Shown in pieces: positions 1 to 10,430 of a DNA stretch of 64,000 nt; the first letter of the stretch is position 1, and each line of letters begins with the position of its first letter. The stretch is taken from assembly GCA_035079385.1 (NCBI GenBank), contig JAVHKY010000013.1, forward strand, positions 14,010,001 to 14,074,000, in the 5' to 3' direction. The DNA comes from Aspidiotus rigidus. Its lineage: Eukaryota; Arthropoda; Insecta; Hemiptera; Diaspididae. The notes beneath the pieces are model-generated. The model was not told where the DNA came from. It saw nothing but the letters and a program-made list of their open reading frames with translations, and did no database searches. The translations under genes and the position numbers were made by a program.

Positions 1-331
1 TGCATAAAAATACTTCGTATTTAATTAGATTTTAATAATCACATTCAAAGTAGTCCCATACAAAGTACAAAATATCTTAATACAAAGGTAGTATAAAAGT
101 AAAAGGAAAGGCATGGGCACAGAGTCTAATACAAAAGGTAACAAAACAACAATCACAGCTAATTAGAACAAGACTTAATATAACTGACCGAGAGCGCACT
201 CAACAGCTGCTAACTGCAGTTCTGCCGATATTCAAACACATTGATACCAGTTATTAAATGTTCAAATTTAAGTCAACCTTCGGTTGAGCGGCTTCTGCAA
301 GATTCTTTACACCAGCTACCAAATTCTGTTT
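1..331. other. AT-rich left edge, no gene seen
   Basis: No supported coding region. The stretch is AT-rich and leads into the compact ORF cluster that starts at 332. It probably belongs to the same insertion, but the window edge cuts it off, so no terminus can be defined. Confidence 0.4.
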
Positions 332-946
332 CTAATTCTGTATAATAGTAGCGTCATTATTCAGACTAGGAACATTTACAGTTGTTATTTTCTTGATATT
401 ATTAAATCTAGGTCCCTTTTTAGGATTAGATTTCATATTTTTCAATTCATCAGGCGTGAGTTCTTTAGTTCCTACTTCTGAAAATATAGGCTTAAAATCA
501 TCATGAAATTTAATATCCTTCAAGGTTTTCTTCATATACTTTGATAATTTTTTCTCTTTAGATTCTACAATAATTGTTGAGAAAACATTATCTAGTTCTT
601 CAATTCCAGAATTATCATTATGTTTCTCAGCTTGAGATTTTATGATTTTCTTATATTTTCCCTCCCTCTCAAGTAGATTTTCTATCAACTCCTGATTTTT
701 AAAATTGGCATATTTATAAATATCTGAAGTCATACTTGTTTGCTGTAGAGCTATAAAGAACTGTCTAACAATAGTTTTCATATTAGTATTCATATTTTTT
801 AAACCATCAATAGCTTGAATTATTCTCGCTAGATTACTTTCCTCATTTCTTATCAATTCTTCCAATTCTTTATTTTTTGAAATCATCCTATCTAAGCCTT
901 CTAGCTCAACTTTATTAGGCATATATCTTTTTATTTGACTTTCCAT
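332..946 (-). CDS. unrecognised coiled-coil protein, 204 aa, virus-like ORF cluster
   Basis: Intronless ORF on the minus strand from ATG 944-946. The protein is charged and rich in K, E, N and I. Residues about 10-55 and 85-115 look helical or coiled-coil, and the C-terminal third is basic and low-complexity. There is no signal peptide or membrane segment. It is divergent from the HTH-like ORF at 1079, with about 130 bp between them holding AAGGTA-type short repeats and an AT-rich stretch that could be a shared promoter. Dense, intronless, AT-rich ORFs on both strands are unlike the rest of the window and suggest a viral or Polinton-like insertion. I do not recognise the family. A long chance ORF in AT-rich DNA is the alternative, though 204 codons without a stop argues against that. 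Confidence 0.5.
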   Translation of the reverse strand: MESQIKRYMPNKVELEGLDRMISKNKELEELIRNEESNLARIIQAIDGLKNMNTNMKTIVRQFFIALQQTSMTSDIYKYANFKNQELIENLLEREGKYKKIIKSQAEKHNDNSGIEELDNVFSTIIVESKEKKLSKYMKKTLKDIKFHDDFKPIFSEVGTKELTPDELKNMKSNPKKGPRFNNIKKITTVNVPSLNNDATIIQN

Positions 947-1078
947 TTATTAGAATAAATTTTTATATTTTTTATATTGTAAGGTAAGGTATAGTAAGGT
1001 AAGGTAATATGGCATTGAAATAAGGTAATATTGTATGGAAGTATGGTATGGTAAAATAAATAAAATTTATATAAATAA
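947..1078. promoter_or_regulatory. candidate divergent promoter with GGTAAGGTA repeats
   Basis: A 132-bp gap between two divergently oriented ORFs. It contains many copies of AAGGTA or ATGGTA followed by a run of A and T just before the plus-strand ATG at 1079. The layout suits a bidirectional promoter of a compact genome. The role is inferred from position only. Confidence 0.25.
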
Positions 1079-1417
1079 ATGACTCCTAACGAATTAATTA
1101 AAATATTAAAAGAATATGACTTTAAGAAAAATAGTGTGAGAAGCTTTTCTTTGAAATATACAATTACTGAGAAGACTATTCTAAAATATTTAAAAGAACA
1201 TGAAATACCATACAATAATAGGAAGATAAGTTATGAAATGACTAGAAATTGTCTAGGTCAATACACATTTAAATCTTCTCATAGTCAAAGCCAGACTATA
1301 AGTGAGAATAAGAATAAGACACAACAAGCTAGTCAATCTAAGGGAGTGAAAAATTTTGCAGAATTTAATAAGAAATATGAAATATTTTTCTCTGGAAATA
1401 ATTTACAGAAAATATAG
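1079..1417 (+). CDS. small protein with helix-turn-helix-like N-terminus, 112 aa
   Basis: Intronless ORF from ATG 1079. Residues about 3-45 read like a homeodomain-type helix-turn-helix: a first helix (ELIKILKEYDF), then a segment beginning KYTITEKTILKYLKEH that resembles a recognition helix, then a basic NNRK tail. A S/Q/N-rich linker follows. Such small DNA-binding proteins are common in large DNA viruses and virus-like elements, but also occur in transposons. The TAG stop is followed in the same frame by a further open stretch to 1687. Family assignment is uncertain. Confidence 0.45.
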   Translation: MTPNELIKILKEYDFKKNSVRSFSLKYTITEKTILKYLKEHEIPYNNRKISYEMTRNCLGQYTFKSSHSQSQTISENKNKTQQASQSKGVKNFAEFNKKYEIFFSGNNLQKI

Positions 1418-1687
1418 ACGCACGCTCTCAATAGGAGCACCCATAAGACAGCATTAGTTAGTGATGTGCGGAAAAAATTAAAATTATGGAATCTACCTCA
1501 TGCTACAAAAAGGAAAATAATTATTCTCACTCCTAGAAATAAATTAGGTCAATTTTGTTTATCAAGTCACACAGCAACTACTAGCACAACTCATATAAAA
1601 AGTAGAACCAGGAATACACTCCTTCATTCTAACTGTGATGAATGGGAAATAATTAACCTGAATGAGTCAGATCGAAATAAAAAATAA
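1418..1687 (+). pseudogene. in-frame continuation after TAG of the HTH-like ORF
   Basis: This open stretch shares the frame of the ORF ending at 1417 and lacks an ATG; the first alternative start is GTG at 1466. It holds a basic segment and a short LGQF motif echoing LGQY in the upstream ORF. It could be the C-terminal part of a once-longer protein broken by one TAG, a readthrough extension, or a second gene that lost its start. Codon usage is equally AT-rich. Confidence 0.3.
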
Positions 1688-1764
1688 TAATTTGGTACAA
1701 TACTCAACAGAGAGATAATAGTGACATTCAGAAGAAGAAATAAACTAATTTGAATAAATAATAT

Positions 1765-2064
1765 TTAATCATGTACATAATTTATTTCCACATCAGATTC
1801 CAAATCTTTCTGAGGAATATTTAGAATTTCTATTTCTTTTTCAACCATTCTAGATAAAACACTTAAGTGAGCAATAATATTTATCATTAGTTTACTATAC
1901 TTTTTCTTTTTGTATTCAGGTAAATGTTGAATTTTATCAGAAAGCGGGTCCATTAAAGTTTCATAATTTGATCTTGTTCTATCAAAAGGAACTTTGAAAT
2001 ATGGTATAATATTCTCAAAATCAAATTCATCTTTATCAACAGAAGAATCTCTGTAGACTTCCAT
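1765..2064 (-). CDS. unrecognised 99-aa acidic protein, end of AT-rich cluster
   Basis: Minus-strand ORF from ATG 2062-2064, with a short AT-rich leader upstream. It is acidic at both ends with a central helical stretch (about residues 45-80, many K, L and I). There is no signal peptide and no recognised domain. It converges with the plus-strand ORFs ending at 1687. After it, near 2100-2160, base composition returns toward the window average, which may mark the edge of the insertion. Confidence 0.4.
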   Translation of the reverse strand: MEVYRDSSVDKDEFDFENIIPYFKVPFDRTRSNYETLMDPLSDKIQHLPEYKKKKYSKLMINIIAHLSVLSRMVEKEIEILNIPQKDLESDVEINYVHD

Positions 2065-3183
2065 TTATATGGTTAATAAATATGATAATATTAGTGTTTT
2101 TAAATGTACATATAAAATTTCATTTTTTTTAATACTTCTAACTTAAAAAGATTATTAAGTCTGCAACGCAGTAACCCTCAACGTGCTCATACTAGGAGCG
2201 TCAGCTATTTTCAGTCAATGCCATATAAAACCACCCAACTAGAGATGAAATTACTTAAAATTTGATGTCACCATTTGGAAATTTGCACAAGAATGCGTAC
2301 GTTAATGTTGAGATTCTCTATCCGTTAATGTTGAGATTCTCTATCCGTTATCCACCTGTTGTCGCGGACCGCCGCGAGAGGGCGTTTTAATAGCAAAAAA
2401 CAATGATTAGGCAAAAATAATATAATTGTATCAAATATAACAAGACAACAATAAGATCAATTGTAACAAAGAAAAAATCCCACAAATAATAAATAATCCT
2501 TGTTAATAATTATATTGTCCTTTCTTTCGTGGTATTTACAACATTTTTCAACCCAAGACCACGAAACCTGTGTGGTAACACTGCAACGTACGACTTTAGC
2601 TACTTACAATGACTCGGTACACTAGCGCTGTGTATTTTTTTTTGTTGTTCGCACATTGCATTATTACGGTGGCACTCAGTTGGTGGCACTCAGTTTTCGG
2701 AGAGCGAAATAGTCATTTTTGTTATACGGGCACTGTGTGCGCTTATGTTATCAACACGATAACACGCCGCTGGCGCTGGATCTACGTTCCCGGTTTCTTT
2801 CTCCAGGTAGTTCATCTGGGCTCCTATTACGACCGCTCGACAAATGTGGTGAAAAGTTTTATCACGGGTTTATCGAAACCTCAAGACATGGCGTTAAATG
2901 GGGTGATGTAAATGTGACGGTGCTCACGGGTTTTTATCGAGTGGTCGTAATAGATACCCAGTTCTTCACTAATGCATGGTCGCCCGGTTCCATCACCGAT
3001 TCAGCGATTCTCCAAATTGAATATTGTTGCAGTATTGTTGTCTCTTTTAAGCACTTTTAAGTATAGCAGTTTTTCACTATTCCGATCGAGAGCTGAAGAA
3101 TTTTGCGTATTGCGTTCTACTAGTAATTTTTTAAGGTTTGTTAACACGAGCGAGCTACTTGCTGCGAGTTCCATGGACAGAAG
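2065..3183. other. intergenic, with a short tandem duplication and a weak inverted repeat
   Basis: No supported gene. A 23-bp unit (GTTAATGTTGAGATTCTCTA plus 3 bp) is duplicated head to tail around 2300-2346. An imperfect inverted repeat pairs 2816-2844 with 2933-2961 (core TATTACGACC). Short ORFs at 2609-3060 overlap the inverted repeat and show no protein-like features. The last few hundred bases probably include the 5' UTR or promoter of the three-exon gene starting at 3184. Confidence 0.4.
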
Positions 3184-4318
3184 ATGTCTGATGTAAGTAA
3201 AACACTTCATTATTACTGGAAATAGATAATTTTGTGAAATCGTTCATTTCGTTTCAATGTTTTCGATAGCAGATGAATCACTCTGATCTAGTCATATCCT
3301 GTCAACGTGCTCCTTCTCAGCCGTTCAAATGTATTCCTTCCATGATTGAACTCTCGTGAAATGATGAACGATTCATTTCATGATACATAATTAATTAAGA
3401 TGAATCATAATGCGTTGCTTTTCTCATATTATAATCAGTTAAAATTCATAGCATGTGATTCTGGATGTCTTCTTTCTTGCGTAAGCTAATGTTCGGTTTC
3501 ATGGTCACCAGGTTTCAAAATTACGGGAGGAAATTGTAGCTCTGAGAACGGAGGTAAAATTATTGAAGGACGACAAAACAACCCTTCAAACGGAACTTAA
3601 ATGCGAAATAGAAAAAAGAAAAGAAGCGGAGGTGAACGTGGTAGGTACCTACTCTCATGGAACGAATTCTCGACAGGTTCAACCTAGAATACTAATTTGA
3701 AAACGTAAAATCACTATTTTCTCATTTTATGTTCGTACTGTTTATTCAATCGTTCAATTATTCGTGTTTTTTAATCTAGTGTGTTGAAAATCGTTTCAAA
3801 ATTGAACTCATTGCTTCTTGGATATTTTTCAGCGATTGGAGAAAGAAAAAAACGACCAGATAATAGTACCATTGTCTATACGTCATATGGCGGTCTCAAT
3901 CGAGCAACAATGCCCCATAGTATCATTCACTATTCCAGCTAACTCACCATATGTTCCTACCGATGACTTCAGTCAAAATGATATATATAGAACGTATAAA
4001 TTTCGCAAAATTCTGAATAACACGAATTATAGTAGTCAAAATTTGTTTGTTGCTCGTCTTAACGAAGCTCTCGAAAACGAATTTAAGAAGACGAAGGGTT
4101 TAAACGCTATTGGGTCACATTCTGCTGATTTTCAGTCGTATAAACTGCAGTTTTGTTATTCGATAATTACGGCGGTGAAAGCTGCTAATGAGCTTCAGGC
4201 TCACATAATCAATGTGGGAAAAAAGAGAACTTTGCTGGGCTTATATTCACCACCCATTGATGAATTTTGCCTTATTTTTTACAATGCTTTATTAGGCTCT
4301 GGAGTCGCTAACGAATAG
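3184..4318 (+). CDS. unrecognised coiled-coil protein, 207 aa, three exons
   Basis: Coding exons are 3184-3192 (MSD), 3512-3640 and 3833-4318; all junctions are phase 0 with GTAAGT and GTAGGT donors and CAG acceptors. Total is 624 nt, 207 aa plus stop. Residues about 5-55 are a strongly charged coiled coil with leucine heptads (begins VSKLREEIVALRTE). The rest is a globular domain with no recognised motif, ending GSGVANE. There is no signal peptide. A polyadenylation-like AATAAA lies near 4670. The tiny first exon is inferred from the phase match and strong donor, so an upstream start cannot be excluded. I do not recognise the family; it may be a cytoplasmic scaffold or a lineage-restricted gene. 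Confidence 0.6.
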
Positions 4319-5489
4319 AACGAGAATCCAATGTTCCTTCTCAAAATACGAGTATATAACCTTATTCTCACATATTTTATTTGATTTCTTAAGAACACGA
4401 GGCAATCTTTAAGAAGGAAAAATATTTCTAAATTTAGCGTGAAAAATACTCTCTGAATTATCTACTTTCGTTTTTTCTAATTAGGGACAAAAAGTTTAGA
4501 TTTGTTGAATATTTTACTGGAAAACTTGTCTATAGTCCATTTATTACATCGATGAATTAGACCAGTACTGGATTAGACCAATTCAATATAATATACATCT
4601 AGATGCTATTTTTGAATTAGTTTTTATTTTTATGCAACCATTTGCTTGAGATATTTTTTTTTAAGTTGAATAAAATAAATTTTTGTTTTTAATTTTATGC
4701 AACTATTCGTTCATTTATTGTATTGTTAGTCTCAGTTGAAACTTCAGAAGCAGCTTATTATTATAAAAATTCATTGTAATCTACCCTGTTCCGTGAAAAA
4801 CGGATCTTCTATCCTTTTGCTTACAACTCTATAGTGGTGGCTTCTGAGCGTTCACGAATGCAGTGTACATTGAAAAATTGGTGGATGTTTTTTACAGAAT
4901 TTCACTATTTTTTAAAAGTCATACGATTTTGAAACTTTGCTACATAAATGAAAATAGAATGATGTCGCTTACCGTTATGTGTTATCAATTTATTTTTAAA
5001 TCAGAAATTAGATTATTCTTGTTGAAAAATTCTATCAGGGCTGAGAAAACAAATGTTTCAAGACAAAAAGTTTGTTTTATCGATCAATTCTTCTCACAAT
5101 CTTGCATCATTCAACGATTAGTTGAGCGGATAATTTTGACTAGTTTTGATGGGATTTGATGCAAAATGGATACAATTTTGTAAAATGACAACACAAAATA
5201 AAGAGAAAAATGATCCATTTTTTCTTCTGAAAACAGTTTAGAAATCTTTAACTGTCCCAGATCTTTTATTCACTCCGCCATTTGGGCTTGGACGGTGATA
5301 TTACTTTTAATGTTTTAATGGTCTCAAGTTATCAAATATAGAAAGAATAAGCTCGTCTTTTTTCTTATCAATACACGGAACGATCGGTTCTTGTTCCGAT
5401 TCAACTGCTGAAATACTCCCCATTGAAGCTCGGTGAATGTACCGAAAAAAGGTGAGTCTGTATCTTCGGACTTGAAACCGTAAGTCCCT
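4319..5489. other. 3' UTR and intergenic, no gene seen
   Basis: AT-rich sequence downstream of the coiled-coil gene. AATAAA motifs lie around 4670-4680. Short ORFs at 4863-5159 and 5324-5509 have no recognisable protein features. Confidence 0.4.
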
Positions 5490-6536
5490 GAAAAAAGTCT
5501 GAAATACAACTCAGAACGAATATGCAGTCTAATTTAAAAAAGTCTATTTTCTTATACCAGATTGGTGATTTTCTCTGGAGAAACGAGTAAAATAATGTCT
5601 GAATGTTTTTGGGAAACGTTTGTGCATTAATTTTTTTTTGAGTGTATTTTCTGTTAATTTAATGAATTTTTATCATAGGGAAAGTGGGGTAAAGACCCGA
5701 ATGAATTTTGAAGTATAATTCTTTGTAAAATAATTGATTTTTTCTGAAAAAAGTCTGAAATACAAGTCAGAACAAATATGCAGTCTAGAAAATTATAATT
5801 TTTAAAAAGTCTATTTTCTTATGCCCGATCGGTGATTTTCTCTGGAAAAGTATGAGAAACGAGTAAAATAATGTCTGAATGTTTTTGGGAAACGTTTGTG
5901 CATTAATTTTTTTTTGAGTGTATTTTCTGTTAATTTAATGAATTTTTATCATAGGGAAAGTGGGGTAAAGACTCATCTTCTGGTTTCTTAAAGAAAGGTT
6001 AAAATGATGCTGAAAATATGAGTATTTCTCTGAAAAAGTCTGAAATACAAGTAAAATAATGTCTGAATGTTTTGGGAAACGTTTGTGCGTTAATTTTTTT
6101 TTGGAGTGTATTTTCTGTTAATTTAATGAATTTTTATCATAGGGAAAGTGGGGTAAAGACTCATCTTCTGGTTTCTTAAAGAAAGGTTAAAATGATGCTG
6201 AAAATATGAGTATTTCTCTGAAAAAGTCTGAAATACAAGTAAAATAATGTCTGAATGTTTTGGGAAACATTTGTGCGTTAATTTTTTTTTGGAGTGTATT
6301 TTCTGTTAATTTAATGAATTTTTATCATAGGGAAAGTGGGGTAAAGACTCATCTTCTGGTTTCTTAAAGAAAGGTTAAAATGATGCTGAAAATATGAGTA
6401 TTTCTCTGAAAAAGTCTGAAATACAAGTAAAATAATGTCTGAATGTTTTGGGAAACGTTTGTGCGTTAATTTTTTTTTGGAGTGTATTTTCTGTTAATTT
6501 AATGAATTTTTATCATAGGGAAAGTGGGGTAAAGAC
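5490..6536. repeat. 188-bp satellite-like tandem array
   Basis: The anchor GGGAAAGTGGGGTAAAGAC recurs at 5679, 5954, 6142, 6330 and 6518. The last three intervals are exactly 188 bp and the first is 275 bp. The last units are almost identical; the first two are diverged and longer. This points to recent local amplification of the downstream units. The array stops where the retrotransposon remnant begins at 6537. Confidence 0.9.
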
Positions 6537-6985
6537 CCGCCTATACTACTCATATCATCTCCACGCCAGACCCTCACTCAACCAACCATACGTTTAAATC
6601 TCACAGAAATCCCTAAGTCCAACAGTACCTTCGCCACCCACATAAGAAACATGATTCAAGAATATCCTGATCACACTCTCTTTCTCACTGATGACGCAAA
6701 AACAAGAACAAAACGTCCTGCGCTTATTCAATACACGGGTCCATTGTCTCCCATCGCATCTCTAACTTAGCCTTCATATTTAATGCCAAATTGATGGCAA
6801 CATTCGCCTATCTTTCCCACCTATCTCAACTTCCTCCCTGTGCCAAATTTATCCTCCTCACAGACTCACTTTCTTCACTGCACTGCACTCTTTCACTGAC
6901 CCATATACTACAAACTCTCTCACACGAAGAATTCTCCTTACGCTCCAAATTCTAACCTCGATTAACATCCACGTCATAATATTCG
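6537..6985 (+). mobile_element. non-LTR retrotransposon remnant, RNase H region (copy A)
   Basis: Broken plus-strand reading frames translate to an RNase H-like domain: a 'LTD' segment after HTLF, a Glu in the AELM-type helix (here altered by a frame break), and the LLTDSLSSLHAL strand with a catalytic Asp. Several frameshifts and stops make it non-functional. The same sequence recurs at 17340-17775 and 28930-29365. Retrotransposons with RT followed by RNase H are known in the I and Jockey groups. Only the 3' part is present in this copy. Confidence 0.75.
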
Positions 6986-8460
6986 ATATCGATTTGTTGT
7001 TGATTTATGGTCGAACAGCGTGCATTCCCAAAAACCAAAAATCAACTGTTAGTCGATGCAACCGAACGGTCGGTGAGAACGGTGAAAACATTTAAAGAAG
7101 TCGACTCAAAATCGACTGCAGATCGACGTCTATTTGAGATCAATTCGAAGTCGACCCACCAGAGGACTACGAAACGACTTGAAATCGACGCAACAGACCA
7201 GTCGATTTTAGGTCGATAAAAAATTTCGAGAAGTCGACCTGACAACAAAAGTTGGGCCCAGATCCCCAGCAGAGTTGGATTTCCTAAGAAATTTCTAATA
7301 GAACCGCCATTTTCGGAATTACCGAGCCGAAAGGGGGATGGGTCTAACCACAACAATAAGAGAAGGGGTGTGGATCTGATTTTACATGCAATGCGCAGTG
7401 GAATAAATATTCATCAAATACCGAACAAACAATAACAATGTATTAACTTATGTAACATAATAAGTTGATAATTAAATAGATTCGCAAATAATAATCGTAG
7501 TAACTTCCATGATATGTGGCGCCCTTACTTCTTACCTGTGGACAAAGGAAATGCCCATCAGTACAGTTCGCAATTATACAACCGCAGCTGAGAGAGGCTT
7601 GAAGATTGAGACCTAGGCAAAGCTCAGAAATGCTACCGTTTCCTAACCGACCGACCGAGAATTAATAATGAGACAGATCTTGAGCAAGAAACTGCCTTAA
7701 CCGACCGTTCCGAGAAAGAAGATGTAAAATCCACCGAAAAATCCGTAACCGCCGAATATTAATAAAAATAATTGACTAACCTCCATTGTCTCCGGCATCT
7801 TCTAAACAAAGAAAATATTCGTGCGCGCAAATATGAAAATATTCGATCACGCAAATATTACAACATGAAAATATTCGAGTACGAAAAATTGGAACACAAA
7901 ATGTTCGAGCACGAAAATTAGAGCATACGCAAAATTAGAACACACGTCCGATCGTTACGCTTGACTTTGGTAAACAAGTATGCTGATCCTTCCTAAGGAT
8001 AAGGTGCAGTTAGGGACCGTTTTTACCTGAGAGCAGGTATCCCGTTGAAGCCTGCTCGAATCCTGATCCACCTCCCGCAGTCCCGCTGGTACTTGTTTGC
8101 CAAGTCGAACATTTTCGACAGACGTGGCAAGTGAGTCGAAGTGTAGTCGATATTTGTCAAATCAAAATTGACCTGATATCAACGCAGATGTGAGATTCGA
8201 TTTCAAAAATATACCTATCGACGCAATTCCATCAGGATTTAAATCAGCACGAGTCCTTGATGGAGGTCAAAGTTATTTGAAATCAGCGGTATGACGCCAA
8301 GGTCTTCTGTACTGACCCTGTCCTACTACGATAATTGTGTGTAGGTTTTTTTGAAAATCAGATTATGGCTCACAAGAGAGTGGGACGTTACTTCAGCCCT
8401 ATCTTTTCTATATGTTCAGGTCGCGGTCGAAGGTAGTTCCTAATATTAGTCAAAGGTCAA
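6985..8460. repeat. GTCGA/TCGAC-rich repeat family (copy A) split by an 870-bp insertion
   Basis: The sequence is packed with GTCGA and TCGAC words, often 10-20 bp apart, and is homologous to 17760-18410 and 29370-29990. In this copy about 870 bp (roughly 7245-8118), absent from the other two, separates the halves. Near its right end the insert carries a short inverted repeat (TTGGTAAACAAGTA around 7970 against its complement near 8090). Overlapping ORFs on both strands (7007-7356) are by-products of the repeat. Confidence 0.75.
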
Positions 8461-8486
8461 TCGACATCAGGGGCTTGAAACCAAGG

Positions 8487-8679
8487 TAATAAAGAAAATA
8501 ACTTTACAGAGATGCATAAAAATTATATTTCCCGCAAGGAAGAAAATACAAAGTAGACGCACGTTTCGCGACGACGTTGGAACGCCGCATCATCAGTACA
8601 AACGTGCGTCTACTTTGTATTTTCTTCCTTGCGGGAAATATAATTTTTATGCATCTCTGTAAAGTTATTTTCTTTATTA
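8487..8679. mobile_element. 193-bp perfect palindrome, probable Penelope-like pLTR fragment
   Basis: Left arm 8487-8566 and right arm 8600-8679 are perfect 80-bp inverted copies around a 33-nt loop. The minus strand of the loop and adjoining arm carries a hammerhead ribozyme (next entry). Penelope-like retroelements are known to carry minimal hammerheads in their terminal repeats, and their insertions often leave inverted terminal copies. No Penelope RT or GIY-YIG gene is seen nearby, so this is a terminal fragment or a non-autonomous derivative. Confidence 0.75.
8553..8599 (-). ncRNA. minimal type I hammerhead ribozyme motif
   Basis: Read on the minus strand: GUA (stem I), CUGAUGA core, a 6-bp stem II (GCGGCG with CGUCGC) after one extra U, GAAAC, a four-base GUGC loop, GUC (cleavage after C), then UAC closing stem I. 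All conserved core residues are present, and stem III has only two base pairs (AC/GU), as reported for Penelope-associated hammerheads. Predicted cleavage falls between plus-strand positions 8556 and 8555. The extra U between the core and stem II is a departure from the consensus and could lower activity. Confidence 0.8.
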
Positions 8680-10430
8680 TTATGACGAGTTACAAGGACC
8701 ACATTCTATGTCCTTCAAGTGAAAACCCATCACCTCACGATAAATTTTGCTCAAGTTCAATTAGAGTCAGGGATGTCCAGATTAGGTCAGGGACCATTTG
8801 ATTCAGTTTCTGTTTTTGCGAAGACTGTAAGCAAAAGATCCGTTAGTTTTGAGATAGTTTCTCGTGATTTTCCTGCGAACCATACTCATGGCCATCAATT
8901 CCTTGTGGAAAATGGGATTGACTCAAAGGGATATGGGTCAGTCGATGGATCAATCTTAGTGGCAATACGAAGAAATGAAGACTCGTGGTACACCCCCCCC
9001 AGCGGTTTCAAAAATCGTTAAAACTAAGTAATTGATAAAGGATGCTCCGACTGAAAGGTAGATTTTATTCAGACACATAAGAAACTCAGTAAGGAGATCT
9101 TGAGGACCTGTCTCCGTACACAAAACGTCGTTTACATGCTTGTGCTTGTGCCAACAATAAACATGAGTCAACAACGAAAATGATCAAGTTTAAATTTCGA
9201 TATGAATATCTCCGGAATGATGGATGCCTATCACATTGGAAAACGCAAAGATTTCATTTTTAAATTTCAAAAACTCGGGGCCCACAAATATTGAGCGGAC
9301 AGATAAATTCTTCCAACTTTTCATGAGAAATATTAGATTTAATAAGCAAATCACTCATACCTTGGACAGTAGTAGCCTTAGGGATACTCGGGAGTGGTCC
9401 AACGACGAATGAGCAGAAGGTCGAACCCGGAGGAGGTGGCCAATTTCGTCCCAGAGTAGGCAGAACCAAAGTCGACACAAGATTTAAATCAAAATTTGGC
9501 ATTGGAATAGGTTGAAGAAAATACATAGGATACAATGTGATGCATCGGACCTGAGGCTTTCGGGTTTTCAAGCTGTACATTATGATAGAAGGGAATTCCA
9601 ATTTTCAATTCGATTCTTGATGATATCGAGACTGAATCCGTCCCATAAAACAGATTCCTTGCATTCCTCATTTAACTGCGTTAATAAGGAAGCCGTCGTC
9701 TTTTTGTCCTGCTCTTTCTAATCGCCATTATAGTTTGGTAATCGGTATAGCCGAAAGTGATAGTACAAACACCGGCTCCAATCCAATGTCACGCTACAGT
9801 GTAATAAAGAATTTATAGAAATTTGTCAAAGTTGTACGAGATAATTCTGTTGCTCGATAATAGGATCGAGGAGCCTTGACCCTTTGGGAACCCCAATTTT
9901 TCGGACGGACAGTCGCCAATTTTCCAAATAACTCCTATCAAAGAGACCTGCATGGGTGGGCAGCGCTTTTAAAATATGATGAGAGAGAATCCGATACATA
10001 CGTAGGTGGTACAAAAGATTAACTACTCTAGATGAGGAAAAGGGTAAAGCTTGCGCATATCCGAATTCCACATTGGATCAGGAGAGGGGTTCGAACACCA
10101 AAAGGAGCGGACAGATCCAGTGGCGTAGCCAGTTAAAGGGAATGAAAAGGATACTCTCGATGCTGATGAGTAGAAAAATTGTTAGCTCCTGCCCGTTCAT
10201 CTCTCCCTATCATCCTCCTGAAAAAATCACTGACTAATCATCTGATACATTGGCGGATGTATATAAACAAAACAAATATTTAGAGAATGAATTCGATATC
10301 AGGAGAGGGCGGTATGAACATTATAATCTTTTTCACTTCATTGCCGTTAATGAAGGATATTTTTTAAAGCTGAAAGAAAAGTTATAGTTTCATGGAAGAT
10401 TGTACGGTTCAGAAAAGAAGAGCGAATCTT
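8680..10430. other. intergenic with two short repeat fragments
   Basis: No supported gene. Segment 9268-9395 is repeated at 29990-30115 (about 90% identical). Segment 9560-9710 belongs to the AACAGGGAACCTG / GTTTAACTTCGTTAA family found at 54.6 and 57 kb. A minus-strand ORF at 9260-9601 spans the first repeat; it is proline-rich with no recognised domain and is probably a mobile-element remnant. Confidence 0.4.

Noticed and set aside
2609..3196. ORFs on both strands upstream of the coiled-coil gene
   Set aside because: They overlap an inverted repeat and each other, have no protein-like features, and would leave the 3184 exon without context.
5490..6536. Tandem array considered as CRISPR or a coding repeat
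   Set aside because: Units are long, contiguous without unique spacers, full of stops, and in a eukaryote.
7007..7356. Opposite-strand ORFs in the GTCGA-rich repeat (also 29366-29701)
   Set aside because: They arise from the self-complementary TCGAC words and are not open in all repeat copies.
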